A DNA stretch of 64,000 nucleotides from Sipunculus nudus (GCA_026874595.1 CM049306.1:63000019-63064018); one strand, 5' to 3'; positions 46,860 through 59,394 are shown, counted from the stretch's first letter. The notes: a model not told the origin generated them from the letters alone. Numbers and translations: made by a program.

Positions 46860-48460
46860 CAATCCATCAGTCAATCAGGATTTATAGCGCACCATGTCCA
46901 CCCATTTATTCCACAGTAGAGCAGACACCACTCTACAGATTGACTAGAACAAAATTCTCACACGGTTTATTATAATTTATAATTATAATTTATACTTCTT
47001 GTGAAAGGCAAAAGGTCAAAAAGGTCAATTTGAATGTTTTATACCTACATAATTTAATGATATTGTAACATTAATATTATGCTTTATCTTATTGTTTTGA
47101 AAAAAGTCAATTTGAATTGTATCCCAGACAAAGTCGGGATACATAGTTCAAGCACGGTCGAGCCGCCGCAGCCACCGCAGAGATTTCTTTTGGACGCGAT
47201 AACTCAAGAAAGATTTCACGGATCTTTACCAAACTTGAAATGTGCATATATTTGGGTGAGAGGACAAGCCTGTTTTGTAATGGGGACATGACCTTTACTA
47301 GGAGAGTGACCTTGACCTTGAATATGTCCATTTTTGACGAAATCACACACATTTTTTTAATATACCCCAAGAAATCTTATATGGATTGAGCGAAAAATCA
47401 AATTGACCGATAATCATGGATAGTGCTGTCATGTACCGGAAATTGGTGGCGCCACCTATTATCCTTTTCTTGTTTTCGTGCCGTTTAACACCCCCATCTT
47501 GCCACTTGACAGTACTTTGAGCATTATAAGTCGAAAACTGATGGATTTCATATTATGCATATACATAGACGTGGGTTATGGAATGATGTATATTTAAATT
47601 GGGGTTATGGCCTTTCCTATGAGAGTGGCCTTAACCTTCAATATTGTCATATATGGTGAAATTCACACAAAATCATGAATATCTCAAAAAGAGAGGCATG
47701 GATTGGTCCACAAATCAAATTGACCGAAGATCTTGGATAACTTTGTCTTCTGCGCCAGCTTCTGTCCTTTTTCTTGTTTTTGCGCCTTATAATACCCCAT
47801 CATTGCATCTTGACAATACTGTGAGCATTACAAGTCAAACCTAATGGACAGATTGGGCTGAATTTGTGCATGTCCATTGATCTTGGAAACCTAATCTTAT
47901 ATTCAAGACTGGTGGCGCCATCTACAATCGTTTTTGTGTGGCGTTCAACCGTACTTTTGCTTTCGGTGAAAATTGCTCATATCTCAGGACTGGTTCAATA
48001 TATAGGTCTGAAATTTGGCATGTACATCCATCTAGGAGAGTTTCCTCGTAAAGTAGACAGGTGGCGCCACTACTCTACGTTCTCATAGTATAAATGAATG
48101 CCCTTTTCTCAGAAATGATGTGCCGTATTGGCCTGAAATTGTGCTTGTCCATAGATCTTGGCTATTGGCGTCCATCCGTACATTTGCTTTACGTGAAAAT
48201 TGCTCAAATCTGAGGGGTCGTTCAATGTGTTGGTCTGCAATTTGGCATGTACATTCATCTTGGAGAGTTTTCTCGCAAACCAGACAGGTGGCACCACCTA
48301 CCTTACCATTTTTATAGTATAAATGAATGCCCTTTTCTCAAGAGTGATTCAACGTATTGGCCCTCATATTTGGTGAAAAATATTGTTTCTCAAGTTGATA
48401 GATGGAAGAATTCATGGTCAGTGTCAGTGTATACTGCTGAAGACGGGGCGTATTCTTAAG
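46860..48460. repeat. Diverged modular repeats of the GGTGGCGCCACC family
   Basis: Modules of about 230-315 bp recur: AAATCAAATTGACCGA near 47397 and 47712, and a CTCAxATCTxAGG...TTGGCATGTACATxCATCT block near 47972 and 48204. The palindrome GGTGGCGCCACC is perfect at 47445-47456 and appears as variants near 47912, 48060 and 48288. Words such as GACCTTGACCTTGAA are typical of such repeats in molluscan genomes. No coding function is seen. A run of 11 G lies at 48460-48470. Confidence 0.65.
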
Positions 48461-48470
48461 GGGGGGGGGG

Positions 48471-50815
48471 TAATTGTCTGGGGATTAGATCAGTCAAACG
48501 TGAACAATTTTACTCCGCGTGTTCGGTATCATTCGAGGTAAATCATAATTCCCACCATCTAAAATAAACTTCACTGTTGATTCTTATTTCTTGTGCATAC
48601 GTTTTTTCCTCCTCTATCATCAGGGACAGAATACAAAGACAACCGAAACCAGAAAAAAAATCGTCAAAGCTGTAACTTACATACACTCGAAACCAATGAG
48701 ACACCAATCCCAATTACGTGGACAGTTCTTTGCAACCAGCCTGATATACGACTCTTTTTGTGAACGGAAAACTACGCAATCCGAGGACAGTAAAACTTGC
48801 GATGTCACGCCTTAATTAGCAACGAGATCTAAGTAAACCACAGCTTATTACGCCGGTAGTAATACGAACCGAGTGATTTGAAAAAGTTCATCGATTTGGG
48901 TGCAAATTTTATTTAATCTAACTTGTTTGTAGTAGATGTATAGTAGTTTTATATTTAAATAAATACATAGTGCTTTCTAAACCTTGATCGTTTTGTAAAC
49001 AAAGTCACTCCTTATTATCTCACAGTATTACTGCACAACAAAAACGTCACAGGTAACAGGGGCTGAATTACAGATCGAATGCTCAGCATTTAATATTTTG
49101 CATGTGACGATACCTCAAAGGAAAAAGCAATTGTCATTCCACCTCATACTAATATAAAGAACATTCAATTTAATCATTTATTCTTATTGAAAAACAGGCG
49201 GAAAGGTCTTCTCAAATAATTGCCCCAGGAGCTTTGCTGTCATTACATATAGGCCTATACAATTTTTCTGTAATCACAAGTATTACTTGGAATTTACGTT
49301 TTGAAGATTGTTTAAGAGTTTGACTTTATTTTTTTTTTAGAAAATTGTATAATGTCATAGATATTAAGAAGGCACGATGCACATTTTGTTTCTTGATTGT
49401 TTGTTAGGTTGTAAAACAGTGGCTGCAGCACAAAAGTAAAAGACTGGCTGTTCTTGACACGTCTCCAATTACTAAATGTGGGAGGCTGTGATGTACCCTA
49501 CCGTACTGCATACTTCGTACGGTTCGTACTTGACAAAAACATAATTATTTTTCTAAATGTGTTAATTATCATAGGTAAAATATGAAAAATTAGTATATCG
49601 CAAAAGAGGAGACCGTCTGACACTCAACATCCTCAGGTGGGAGGACAAATTCACAACAAATGCAGGATTTTTAAACATCTTCACGCCTCAGCTAAGTAAA
49701 ACTGATAATCCTGGTAGCTCAAACATTCTCACTCTCAACTGATATGTTTTGAGAGAAAATTCATAATTTAAAAAAATTAAAACTCTTCTAGGTTTTTAAC
49801 ATAATATGATTAGCAAATAGCACTATCATAGCTAAACTGTTTATTTGAGAACTGTTGTCCTTAGGGAATTCATATGCATTAATATATGCATGATACATAT
49901 ATGACATATAAAACAACCCAGGATATCACTTAATATGCACCTTTTCCCCTATATATTGTAACCTTATAATAAAATATTACACTAAAATTAGGAATTAAAT
50001 ATGTATGCAGTATATAATGGTAGGTCTAGCTGAACTGGTCACACGGTTAGCTTCTACTGTCGGCACTGAGTTCAGCAGACTGAACAACAGTTAAGCCACT
50101 TCCAATTTTATTTTACAATAAATTAAAATGACTCATCAGGACATTACTGAAGCAAAACTTGCCTCTAAATTGTCTGGTTTATAACTGAATAGCAACTATA
50201 TATCTGAGAAGATATAATAGTGGGCCATGTTCTGTCTTCAATTTCTCTTTGCATTATTAATAAAGTATTGTTTAAATCAAAACGGACAAAATTTGGTGGG
50301 CTTGTTTCCTGTGGAGACAAGGGATTTTGATGGGGAGTCACGGGAAGAGTTTTTCAGTATTTAACATAGGTGGCAGTGACGAAGATATGCCAGGAACCCC
50401 TCTGATCACTGCAGGTCAGACAGCATCAAAACAGCACAGGCCACTGTCACAACCCGCTTTAACAGTAACGTAACCAAAGTCACGTCGTCATCAGGATCAA
50501 ACAAACTTTAATCAACCCAGTCTGGCTGTAACGCATACAAATATTCTTTGAGATCTGTCCTTAATTATTTGAGGTGTCTTGTACACAAAAGTTACCTTAA
50601 CAAAATTGACAAACACGGAAATGGTTAAACATATTTACCTCCGTCAAGCATAGCTGACGTGATCATTAGTACATCAGCAGTAGCTTTGCATGCATTTATT
50701 ATTGAAGGTAAAAAAAGCAATGAAGATATTACACGGACAAAATGTATTTAAAGTATTTTTTATTTGAAAAACCGAGAAAAAAAAACGCTGGTCTGCTAAA
50801 GAATATTAATTAATT
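48471..50815. other. AT-rich non-coding stretch
   Basis: No gene or repeat boundary is recognised. A weak tRNA-like A-box near 50025 lacks a partner B-box. Confidence 0.5.
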
Positions 50816-50821
50816 AATATA

Positions 50822-50883
<62 letters not shown>
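50816..50883. repeat. (AT)n microsatellite
   Basis: Nearly pure AT alternation of about 65 bp. It ends in the TA that borders the transposon at 50884 and resumes for about 10 bp after the element (51674-51684). Confidence 0.9.
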
Positions 50884-50886
<3 letters not shown>

Positions 50887-51673
50887 TAATGCGCCGTTTT
50901 TCCGAAAGCGTCGGAGGACAAGCTTTTTGTTCGTAAAAACGGACATTCGGAAATGCGGACAAGGTTCTAGCGGCAAGTTAGTACGACAGTAAATGATTAA
51001 CTTAATGCCATTTCACCCGAAGAACACGGTGTTTCTTATCGCCATTCGTGATTGACGACCGGGACATATAACAGATATTGGATTATTGCTGAGCATAATT
51101 AGCAAAGATCAGTCTAACCTGCTTTAAGGATACGTGCGTGCTCTTGTTTTTTCATCAAATTCACTGGAGGGAAAGGTCAAATGACATCGCCAAGGAACAC
51201 GGTGTTTCTTTCCGATCTACGTTTTTGAAGGCTCGGACATATTAAAGCTGCTTGAGCACAAGATTATACCTCACCAATTCTGATGCGAGTAAACTGCTCA
51301 GTTTTTTGGCCTGACATCCTGTCCCAAGCCGACGAACTTTGCTATAGTACAAACGAGATGAGGTTGATAACACACAAGTGCTCTTCGACAAAGTGCTCAG
51401 ACGCTTGCTAGGGGTACAGGGGGCCGAGCCTTGCCGGGGCTAACTGTAGTTTTGCCCCGGCGACAATATCGGCCCAGAACTAATTAGTTAGGGTCACCAC
51501 TGGGCCTAACACATGACTGCAGGCCTTGTGACTAGTAATTACAAATATTCATTTTAGGTATTTACATACTTGAAATATTTTTCGGAAATACGAATAAATT
51601 TTCGGTTCCCAATTTAAATTTTCGGAAAAACGAATTTCGGAAATACGGCATTCGGAAATACGGCGCTCTACTG
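50884..51673. mobile_element. Pogo/Tigger-like non-autonomous DNA transposon
   Basis: The ends are inverted: CAGTAATGCGCCGTTTTTCC on the left and, on the minus strand, CAGTAGAGCGCCGTATTTCC on the right, with TA on both sides. CAGT-starting termini and a TA target are characteristic of pogo/Tigger members of the Tc1/mariner superfamily. The element is 790 bp long with no transposase frame. Its inside repeats the words AACACGGTGTTTCTT (near 51028 and 51198) and CGGAAATACG-like end sequence several times. It is inserted in an (AT)n tract, consistent with TA targeting. Confidence 0.7.
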
Positions 51674-51684
51674 TATATATATAC

Positions 51685-52904
51685 AAATTCAATTCTTACA
51701 TTAAAAACACCTTAATAAAACCATAATTTATCGATATGGTATAAGAAAGGAATTTCAGAATATTTGGTAAATTAAGCCATTACAAAAAAAGACCTATAGA
51801 GAATGCCCTTAAATCATTGTAATTTTAAGATGATAAAAAGACACACAAATTCGCGCTGCAAATAAAGTGTAGGCGGTGCCATGTAGGCCTAATCATAAGT
51901 GTGACAAATTTCCACCTTGATGAACAAGTATGTCATATCTTTCTTGGAAATCTGCCACACCAATTCTCAGAAAACCTGATATTTGACACTTAACATCACG
52001 AAGATGTTTGTTTCATTTCCGCTTGTCAACGGCAAACTTGATTTATTTCAGTTAACGCGGAATTAGTTGGTAACATAAAATGAAAGAAGCAGATCAGTTT
52101 TTCACTGTTTTATTAACATCTAATAGGATCAACTTGAGTGTTCCCAGAGTAAGACCACTTAAGAAAATATGACAGATAAACACATTTAAAGTTTACAATA
52201 TTCTTGCGAAACATGGTTGGCGTTTACAGAGCATTCGGAACACCTCGAATCCGTTTGCTTTTTATCTCGGATGTATTCCGGCAAAGCAAGGTCAAGGCCA
52301 TGTCAACTGCACCCCCTGATGTGCAACTGCACCCCTGATGTGCACTGTGTATTTTATGTACAGGTACAGCCAGTCCTCACATATCCTATATTTAAAGCCA
52401 TAAGACAGCACTGATTGAGCAAATATAGGGGGAATTTTCAGGTATTCTGATGTGTAACACACGAGGATATAATGTTAATTCTCACCAGGAAGTCCACCTC
52501 TGGTGGGCGATGTATCAGGAATCTATGATAAACTGACCTTTCTAATAAAATATCCATCGGAACCTGGTCATAATTGATGTTCAGCAACATACCAAGTCCA
52601 TATTGTACAAGTTATTATGACAAAAAAATATATATTCTTTGGGAAAACTTTGCTGTTTGACGAGTCCGCTGATTTTGTAACATGGAGGATTTCCGGGTAA
52701 TTTCACCTTAACTGGTGGTGTATTTTAGGATCATACATACATCCGAGGCCTGAACTCAACGGATTCGGCCGAGGTGTTCTGATTGGTTTACAAAAGAGTC
52801 ACTGGAGCATTGCGGAGAGACCTCTGGGGAGAAAGGTAAGTTGACGCAGCAACGTTTAAAGGATAGAGGTCAATCGAAAAATGAACACTTGTTTCATTTA
52901 TTCA

Positions 52905-52907
<3 letters not shown>
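51685..52907. other. Non-coding spacer
   Basis: No gene is recognised. A short tandem duplication of CAACTGCACCCCTGATGTG lies near 52305-52342. Confidence 0.5.

Positions 52908-52950
<43 letters not shown>
52908..52950. repeat. (AT)n microsatellite
   Basis: About 43 bp of alternating AT. Confidence 0.95.
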
Positions 52951-52953
<3 letters not shown>

Positions 52954-53671
52954 TTGTCAATTATTGTTTACTATTGGTCATTTTATACAGCGATTAATTG
53001 GGTTTGGGTTTGGTGAATTGGTTCATCAGTTTGGCCCTAGAAATATAGCCTTGCGTACAACAAGAGAGACAATAACTATCCTTTACTAGAAAGGGTACGA
53101 GATTATGTATAAAGTCCAGTTATACTGACACAATTGTGCCTGAAGACCTGCATGTTTAGCTTTAAAAGTGACAAAGTTAGACCCCGAGCCTCGATGACAT
53201 GTAGAGGCAAGGACATCTCTCTAATGAACGATTCACGAGGGAAGCCATGAGCCAATTAGAAAATAATCCCTCAAGGCTTAACAACATCAAACATTTTATG
53301 TTCCACCTGACGTTGTATCAGTGTCAGCATGTCAGCCGCGTCACATCACCAGAAGAAGAAACTAGACAACCATAGATCGAGCGCTTGCCGAAAACTGAAA
53401 TAGAACATACATACAGAATGCAAATACTAATAAAATGAGCTATTGTTTGTGTGGACAGGACAACTTTGGATGACGTTATCAGCAAAACAATATTTTTTTC
53501 GGGCGACCTTGCCCTCGGCCTTTGACCTATCTCCACTAAAAACAAAAGACGTACAGGAGTTTCGTTTTTCTATCGACGGTGTTACCTTCAGAGCGATTGC
53601 TTGAGATTTGTCTCCTAAAGAGCGAACAAAGTGAAAAATCTTGTAATATGCCGTTTGACGGGAAACAATTG
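52951..53671. other. Non-coding spacer
   Basis: No gene is recognised. Minus-strand open frames here lack known domains and run into the inverted repeat that follows. Confidence 0.5.
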
Positions 53672-54477
53672 ACTTCCAGGACTTTTGCATTTCAATCAAC
53701 CCTGTAAGGTTTAGATCGATTGCTACACAATTTTGGCCACACACACACAAACAGACATACGCAACTGACCAACCTGTTTGCAGAAATTTTTGTCTGGCAA
53801 ACAACAATACATTGTGGAAAATACACCGCCTAAAATACAAAGTGTTATAAAGGAAATAAGGAATATCCTTACATGTAAGATTTATATATACTTGTACACG
53901 AAACCTACAAAACACTTCTTTATGAATCAAATAATTCCATTCCAAACAAAAATTCACAGTATAATTTAACAAGTTGGAGCTATGCGTGGGCGAGAACCCG
54001 CCGAGCGGCAGTGCGGGATGGGCTACCTATAGTGGATACGGTTGAATCATTCGGTCGAATTTACATATAGATTTTTGCAAACATACTTTTTTTCAGCGGT
54101 AATTTGTCCACTTATTAATAGTAATAATGTCATAATTGTTTTTAATTTTAAAGCTAATTTACATATTTTTGTCATTTATTAACTAATTTTTATATGTTTG
54201 AACTTTTGCATGCATATTTCCAATGGGAATAGCGATACTGATTGGATTTTTTGCTTGCCGGAAATCTTCGATTTCGGCAAGTATGTTGGTCAGTTGCATA
54301 TGTCTGTTTGTTGCTTGCCGGAAATTTTCGATTTCGGCATGCATGTTGGTCAGTTGCGTATGTCTATTTGTGGGTTTGTTTGTCACGATGTTTGTTTTTC
54401 AGTACTCTCCTGGCCACAGTTTTAAAGCAATCGATCTAAAACTTACAGGGTTGATTGAAAGTAAAAAGTCCTGGACG
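53672..54477. repeat. Inverted repeat, arms about 110-130 bp, loop about 560 bp
   Basis: The left arm (53672-53783) and right arm (54346-54477) are complementary over most of their length. The right arm reads TTGGTCAGTTGCGTATGTCT and later GCAATCGATCTAAAACTTAC and CAGGGTTGATTGAAA; the left arm holds the complements in reverse order. The right arm has an extra ~35 bp in its middle. It may be a foldback element or two opposed copies of a dispersed repeat. I see no target duplication. Confidence 0.75.
54251..54370. repeat. 60-bp tandem duplication beside the right arm
   Basis: 54251-54310 and 54311-54370 both begin TTGCTTGCCGGAAATYTTCG and contain GTTGGTCAGTTGCRTATGTC. They differ at about six positions. 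Confidence 0.9.
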
Positions 54478-55109
54478 CCTTTTTGGTCATCATAGGTCAA
54501 AGCTCAAGGTCAAGGTCATCGAAAAACGTCGAAATTTTATTTTCATTATAACTTTGTCAAAATTGGTTCTATCTTCACAAACCTAAGCTCATTTTCTTCT
54601 TCTGCGTCTTCTTCATAACATGGACTTGTCATCTTTTCTCAACTTTGTGTCACTTTGTCAGTATGTCTATCTGTCTGTCAGTTGACCTCAATTTCGCCTT
54701 CTTGTTAGTGCCCGTGTCTTAAATAGAGCATTCTACAGAACACAGTTTTGCAAGAATCCTTTTGAAACTGGTGAATTGTATGTCTTACACTCATATCTCA
54801 AAACATATTTTTCATTTTCGTGATATGGCCATTAGGAGGCGCTGCATTTGAACTTCATAAAAATATTATTTTTTGACAAGCTCTCCAAAACCATAAACCT
54901 AAATTAAAAAAAAAAATATAGCTTAATTCCTTCCTTTAAGTCTTCTCCATAACCTGGTCAAGTCATCTGGTCTCAGCTTTGTGTCACTTTGCATTCATTC
55001 AGTGTGATTAAATGGTTTGTCTGCTTCAAATTAAGTTGTCTATTTAACAAATAATTTACTTTAGTGACCTAATAAGAACAGATCACGAAGTCGTGACGAG
55101 CATAAATTT
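54478..55109. other. Non-coding spacer
   Basis: Contains GGTCAAGGTCATCG-type words and TCTGTCTGTC tracts like those at the edges of the molluscan repeats. No gene is seen. Confidence 0.45.
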
Positions 55110-55232
55110 TGTTACGGAGGAAAAAAAATCAGATTCTATAACACCAGGCAGCGTGAAATGTCTAGGGTAATGAATAAAGAAGTCAGTGTTTTTTTGTAAA
55201 CAAATAATTATAATTTATTCTTAAAACAATCC
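55110..55232 (-). repeat. Fragment of the element 1-type LTR (3' end)
   Basis: On the minus strand this matches about the last 170 bp of the 5' LTR of element 1, with a gap. It shares ACATTTCACGCTGCCT, TTCTTTATTCATT and AAGAATAAATTATA, and ends CCGTAACA at 55110. No internal retroelement sequence adjoins it, so it is an LTR remnant. Confidence 0.85.
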
Positions 55233-55650
55233 TGTGCTGGCGTGTTATATAGCCCAGATATATCAATCGAAGCAAGAGGACACATATGATAATCCATTAC
55301 TTTGACAAGAATGAATAATTAATGTTATTGATATTTGGTATGATTATCTGTTGCCCTGAATCGAAATAAAAGACCATGACCAAAGGCATATACTACACAA
55401 CCCTTTAACCTTGAAATGATAAAATATTCATTCTCTTTCAGCAAGACACTAGACATGAGTCTGGCTCCCTCTACACCTCTTAAACTTTAACTGGTCAAAT
55501 ATTGGAGCATAAATTGATTATTTCCTTAACCTGGTGCAAAGTTTATTTAAGAAGTACAATGTTGCCGTTACTTCTATCATGCAAAATGAATTTCTTAACA
55601 TTACATACCCTTGGAAGATATTTATATAAAGGTTATTACGTATCTAAACA
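55233..55650. other. Non-coding spacer
   Basis: AT-rich, with no recognisable feature. Confidence 0.45.
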
Positions 55651-55732
55651 TTTTTAGCTCAGCTGACTGAAAGTCATCTTAGCTATAGCGATCACTCTTT
55701 GTCCGTCGTCCGTCTGTCCGTCTGTCCGTCCG

Positions 55733-57675
55733 TTAACCAGGCACAAATCGTAACCGCCGGACCTGGAACCTTGTAACTTGGCATTCTGAGAGGTCCATGA
55801 AAAATCTCCTTGGAAACCAGAAATTAGGTCTCTGTTACCCATATCCTTCGATCTATGGGTCCCAAAAGTACCCCCCAGAAAAGTAAAATTTTCACACAAA
55901 AACTTCAATATCTCATTAACTACATCACTGATGGTCATGATTTTTGGCATACGTATTGATCATGAGATGTTCCATACGTTCCTGCAGAATGGTGGCGCCA
56001 CCTGTATTGTTCGTTTTTTACGAATTTTTCTTCTCTATTTTTGAGACCTTTAAAACTGTGAACATCTGTTAACAAGGCACAAATCGTAACGACTGGACCT
56101 AGAATCTTCATTCTTGACACACTGAGAGACTTATAAAAAGTCTCCATGGAAACCAGAAATTAGATCTCTGTTACCCATATCCTTTGAGCTATGGGGCCCC
56201 AAAGTACCCCCCAGAATAGTCAAACATTTCATACAAAAACTGCAGTATCTCATTAACTACATGACTGATGGTCATGATTTTTGGCATACGTATTGATCAT
56301 GAGATGTTTCAACAGTTTCTGCAGACTGGTGGCGCCACCTGTATTTTTCAATTTTTACGAATTGTTTTCTCTATTTTCGAGACCTTTAAAATGTGAACAG
56401 CTGTTAACAGGGCACAAATCATAAAGACTGGACCTAGAATCTTAATTCTTGACACACTGAGAGGTCCATGAAAAGTCTCCATTGAAACCTGAAATAAGGT
56501 CTCTATTACCCATATCCTTTGAGCTGTGGGGGGCTCCCAATTACCCCCCAGAATAATGGAAAATTTGATAAAAACAAACTGCAACATCTCATTAACTACA
56601 ACACTGATGGTCATGATTTTTGGCATACATATTGATCAAGAGGTGTTCCATCAGTTCCTGCAGACTGGTGGCGCCACCTGTATTTTTTCAAATTTTTGAG
56701 ACCTTTGAGGTTGTAGTTATCTGTCAACAGGGTACAATGACAATCGTAACGACTGGACCTAGAATCTTCATTCTTGACACACAGGGAGACCCATGAAAAG
56801 TCTCCATGGAAACCTGTAATTAGGTCTCTGTTACCCATATCGTTTGAGCTATGGCACTCCAAAGTACAGCTCAGAATAATGGAAAATTTGATACAAAAGC
56901 TGAAGTATCTGAACAACTAATGCAGATATCACCATAATTGTTTGCATGGATATTGACCATGGAGTGTTTCATCAGTTTATGCAGCCTGTATTTTTTCGGG
57001 GTTTTTTTACGAGTTTTTTTCTCTAGTTTTGAGACCTTTAAAGATATGAACATCTGTTAACAGGGCACAAATCATAAAGACTGGACCTAGAATCTTCATT
57101 CTTGACACACAGGGAGGCCCATGAAAAGTCTCCATGGAAACCTGAAATTAGGTCTCTGTTACCCATATTCTTTAAACTGTATGGCTCCAAAATAACCCCC
57201 AGAATAATGGAAAATTTGATACAAAAACTGCAGTATCTCAACAACTACAACACTGATGGTCATGATTTTCGGCATGCATCTTGATCATGAGCTGTTCCAT
57301 CAGTTTCTGCAGACTGGGTGCGCCACCTCTATTTTTTCAAATTTTTACGATTTTTTTTTTCTTTTTTTTTGAGACCTTTAAAGGTGTGGTCATCTGTCAA
57401 CAGGGTACAAATCGCAACAACTGGACCTAGAATCTTCATTCCTGTCATGCAAGGAGGCCCATGAAAAGTGCCTGTGGAAACTTGAAATTAGGTCTCTGTT
57501 ACCCATATCCTTCAAGCTATAGGACTCCGAAGTATCCCTCAGAATAATGAACAATTTAATGCAAAAGCTGAAGTATCTGAACACCTAATGCAGAGATCAC
57601 CATTATTCTTTGCATGGATATTGACCATTAACTGTTTTCATTAGTTTCTGCAGACTGGTGGAGCCACCTGTATTT
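55733..57675. repeat. ~333-bp tandem array, six units
   Basis: Units are marked by GTTAACAGGGCACAAATC-like starts at about 55733, 56067, 56402, 56722, 57055 and 57395. Each unit continues with ACTGGACCTAGAATCTTxAT, GTCTCTGTTACCCATAT, CATGATTTTTGGCATAC and the palindrome GGTGGCGCCACC. The palindrome is perfect at 55991, 56328 and 56667 and mutated in later units. Confidence 0.9.
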
Positions 57676-57677
57676 TT

Positions 57678-58696
57678 GTATCCGCCAAAACAAAGATTTG
57701 CGGATACTATGTTTTTGACCAGGTTCCTTCGCCGCCGCCGCGTTCGTTTCCAGAGAACTCCTTCGAGACTAATGGACCGATTTTTCCGAAACTTACAACA
57801 ATTATCGCGTCACATGTGAACTGGTGCCTAACCAATTTGCTTTGACCTCTGACCTTTCCTCTCTGCCCAGCGTCCATTTGTGCGTCTGTTTCCACACATA
57901 AACCCTCATATCTCGGGAACCGTTTGACCGATCAGGAAATTAAATTTATACAAATGTAGCCCTTGGATAGCATTATAACATACACAAAAAATGGTGGCGC
58001 CACCTGTAACCATGTTTGCACAGTGTCCATCTGTTCATCTGCCTTGGGTTAAAATCACTCATATCTCTGCAGTGCATTGACGAATTCACCTGAAATTCGG
58101 CCTGCGTATACATCCTGGATAGCTTTTTTGACTTATGACAGGTATCGCCACCTACATTCACGTTCACGCTGATAACATCCAAGCTCATATCTCGGGAACC
58201 GTTTGACCGATCAGGAAATAAAATTTATACAAACGTAGTTTGTATACAGATGTAGATTTATACTTCCGGGATAGCTTTCTTGAATTTATGAAAGGTGGCG
58301 CCACCTACATTCTAGTTAACGCTGCACACATCTAAGCTCATATCTCAGGAACCTTTTGACCGATTGGGCCAAAATTGTGCATGTGTTTAGATCTCTCATA
58401 GGTCTTCATCTTACACAAAACTGGAGGGACCACCTGCAACCATTTTTGTACAGCGTCTGTCTGTTTGTCTGCCGTGGGCTAAAATCACTTTTATACATGT
58501 AGTGGGTTGACTTTTCTGCCTAAAATTTCGCATATGTATACAACTTGGACAGCTTTCTGGATTTGTTGTTGGTGGCACAACCTACATACACATTTAGGCT
58601 GCTGACATCCATGCTATAAACATACCTCACTCTATTTCCCCTTGCCACTCAATCTATGCCTCACTTCACCCGTTCCACTCTGATTTTGGCGGATAC
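57678..58696. mobile_element. Nested element with GTATCCGCCAAAA inverted ends
   Basis: GTATCCGCCAAAA at 57678 is repeated inverted at 58684-58696, about 1 kb apart. The inside holds its own module repeated near 57907, 58190 and 58340 (CTCATATCTCxGGAACC, TTTGACCGAT) and GGTGGCGCCACC at 57993 and 58294. It interrupts the sixth 333-bp unit. The right end is followed by CACGAAGTCACTTGTCGG, so the true border may lie about 40 bp further right. No protein is encoded. Confidence 0.6.
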
Positions 58697-59106
58697 ACGA
58701 AGTCACTTGTCGGCTACCCGTATTCTAGTTTTTAAAGTTCACACATTTTTTCTCTATTTTTGAGATATATAAATACAGACTAAATCTTGGCCTGTTGGTT
58801 AATCTGTTTGATGCTTCAGTTAAATGGGTACATACTACCATTCTGATGATAAAATTTCCTTTTGCGAATCTCTCCACAGTCGGCTGAGCGTCATGACCCA
58901 TGGGTCACTTGTTATATTCAAGCGGTCTGGGATTTACCAATATACTGAGTTAAAACGAAATTTGTCTCGCCCATGTTAGGTGTTGTTAGAAAGTATACTA
59001 AAAAGCTTACGGTTGGTTTGGTTTTTGTCAAGTGACAGCGAACTTGTAGGCAATGATGCGTTGTCAGAAATGGCGAAAAATTTGCGTCCTCATAGAGCCT
59101 TTAAGT

Positions 59107-59365
59107 GAGACTGTAATTCTCCGAGAGTATAAATTTAAAGATCTTGTCGCTGTAGCGATGGTGGTATCCAGGTACTGTGCACTTTGTTTATTAGGCTGTG
59201 TGATTATACTGATTTGATGTTATACTGTTATTGTACTGTGTATTGGTGTATTTAAATGTTAGGGTTGTTTTTAGAATGAATTATAGTAATTTGTTAACAA
59301 ATACACTGGCTTCTTTATTCATTCCCCTAGACATTTCACGCTGCCTAGTGTTACAGAATCTTATT
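59107..59365 (+). repeat. Fragment of the element 1-type LTR (middle to 3' part)
   Basis: Matches about 12379-12637 of the 5' LTR: TTCTCCGAGAGTATA, CTTGTCGCTG, CTTTGTTTATTAGGCTG, then TTTCACGCTGCCT. There is a short deletion in the middle. No internal retroelement sequence adjoins it. Confidence 0.85.
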
Positions 59366-59394
59366 TTTTTTTATTTCCTTGACAAAATTTATGA

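Larger units (their letters stand above)
55651..58915. mobile_element. Molluscan-type dispersed repeat with internal tandem modules and a nested element
   Basis: The left end (TTTTTAGCTCAGCTGACTG) and right end (CAGTCGGCTGAGC at 58877-58889, then CATGGGTCACTTGTTA) contain a 13-bp inverted repeat with one mismatch. The start AGCTCA..., the early TCCGTCxGTCTGTCCG tract and the CATGGG...CTTGTT ending resemble a repeat type common in bivalve genomes, from memory. The inside is a ~333-bp tandem array and a nested second element. No protein is encoded. Mechanism and autonomous partner are unknown to me. Confidence 0.6.

Noticed and set aside
50020-50095. tRNA-like A-box (TAGCTGAACTGG) as a tRNA or SINE gene
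   Set aside because: No matching B-box or pairing acceptor strands at the right distance.
53427-53972. 181-codon minus-strand open frame
   Set aside because: It spans the left arm of an inverted repeat and has no recognisable domain; part of its translation recurs in the opposite arm.
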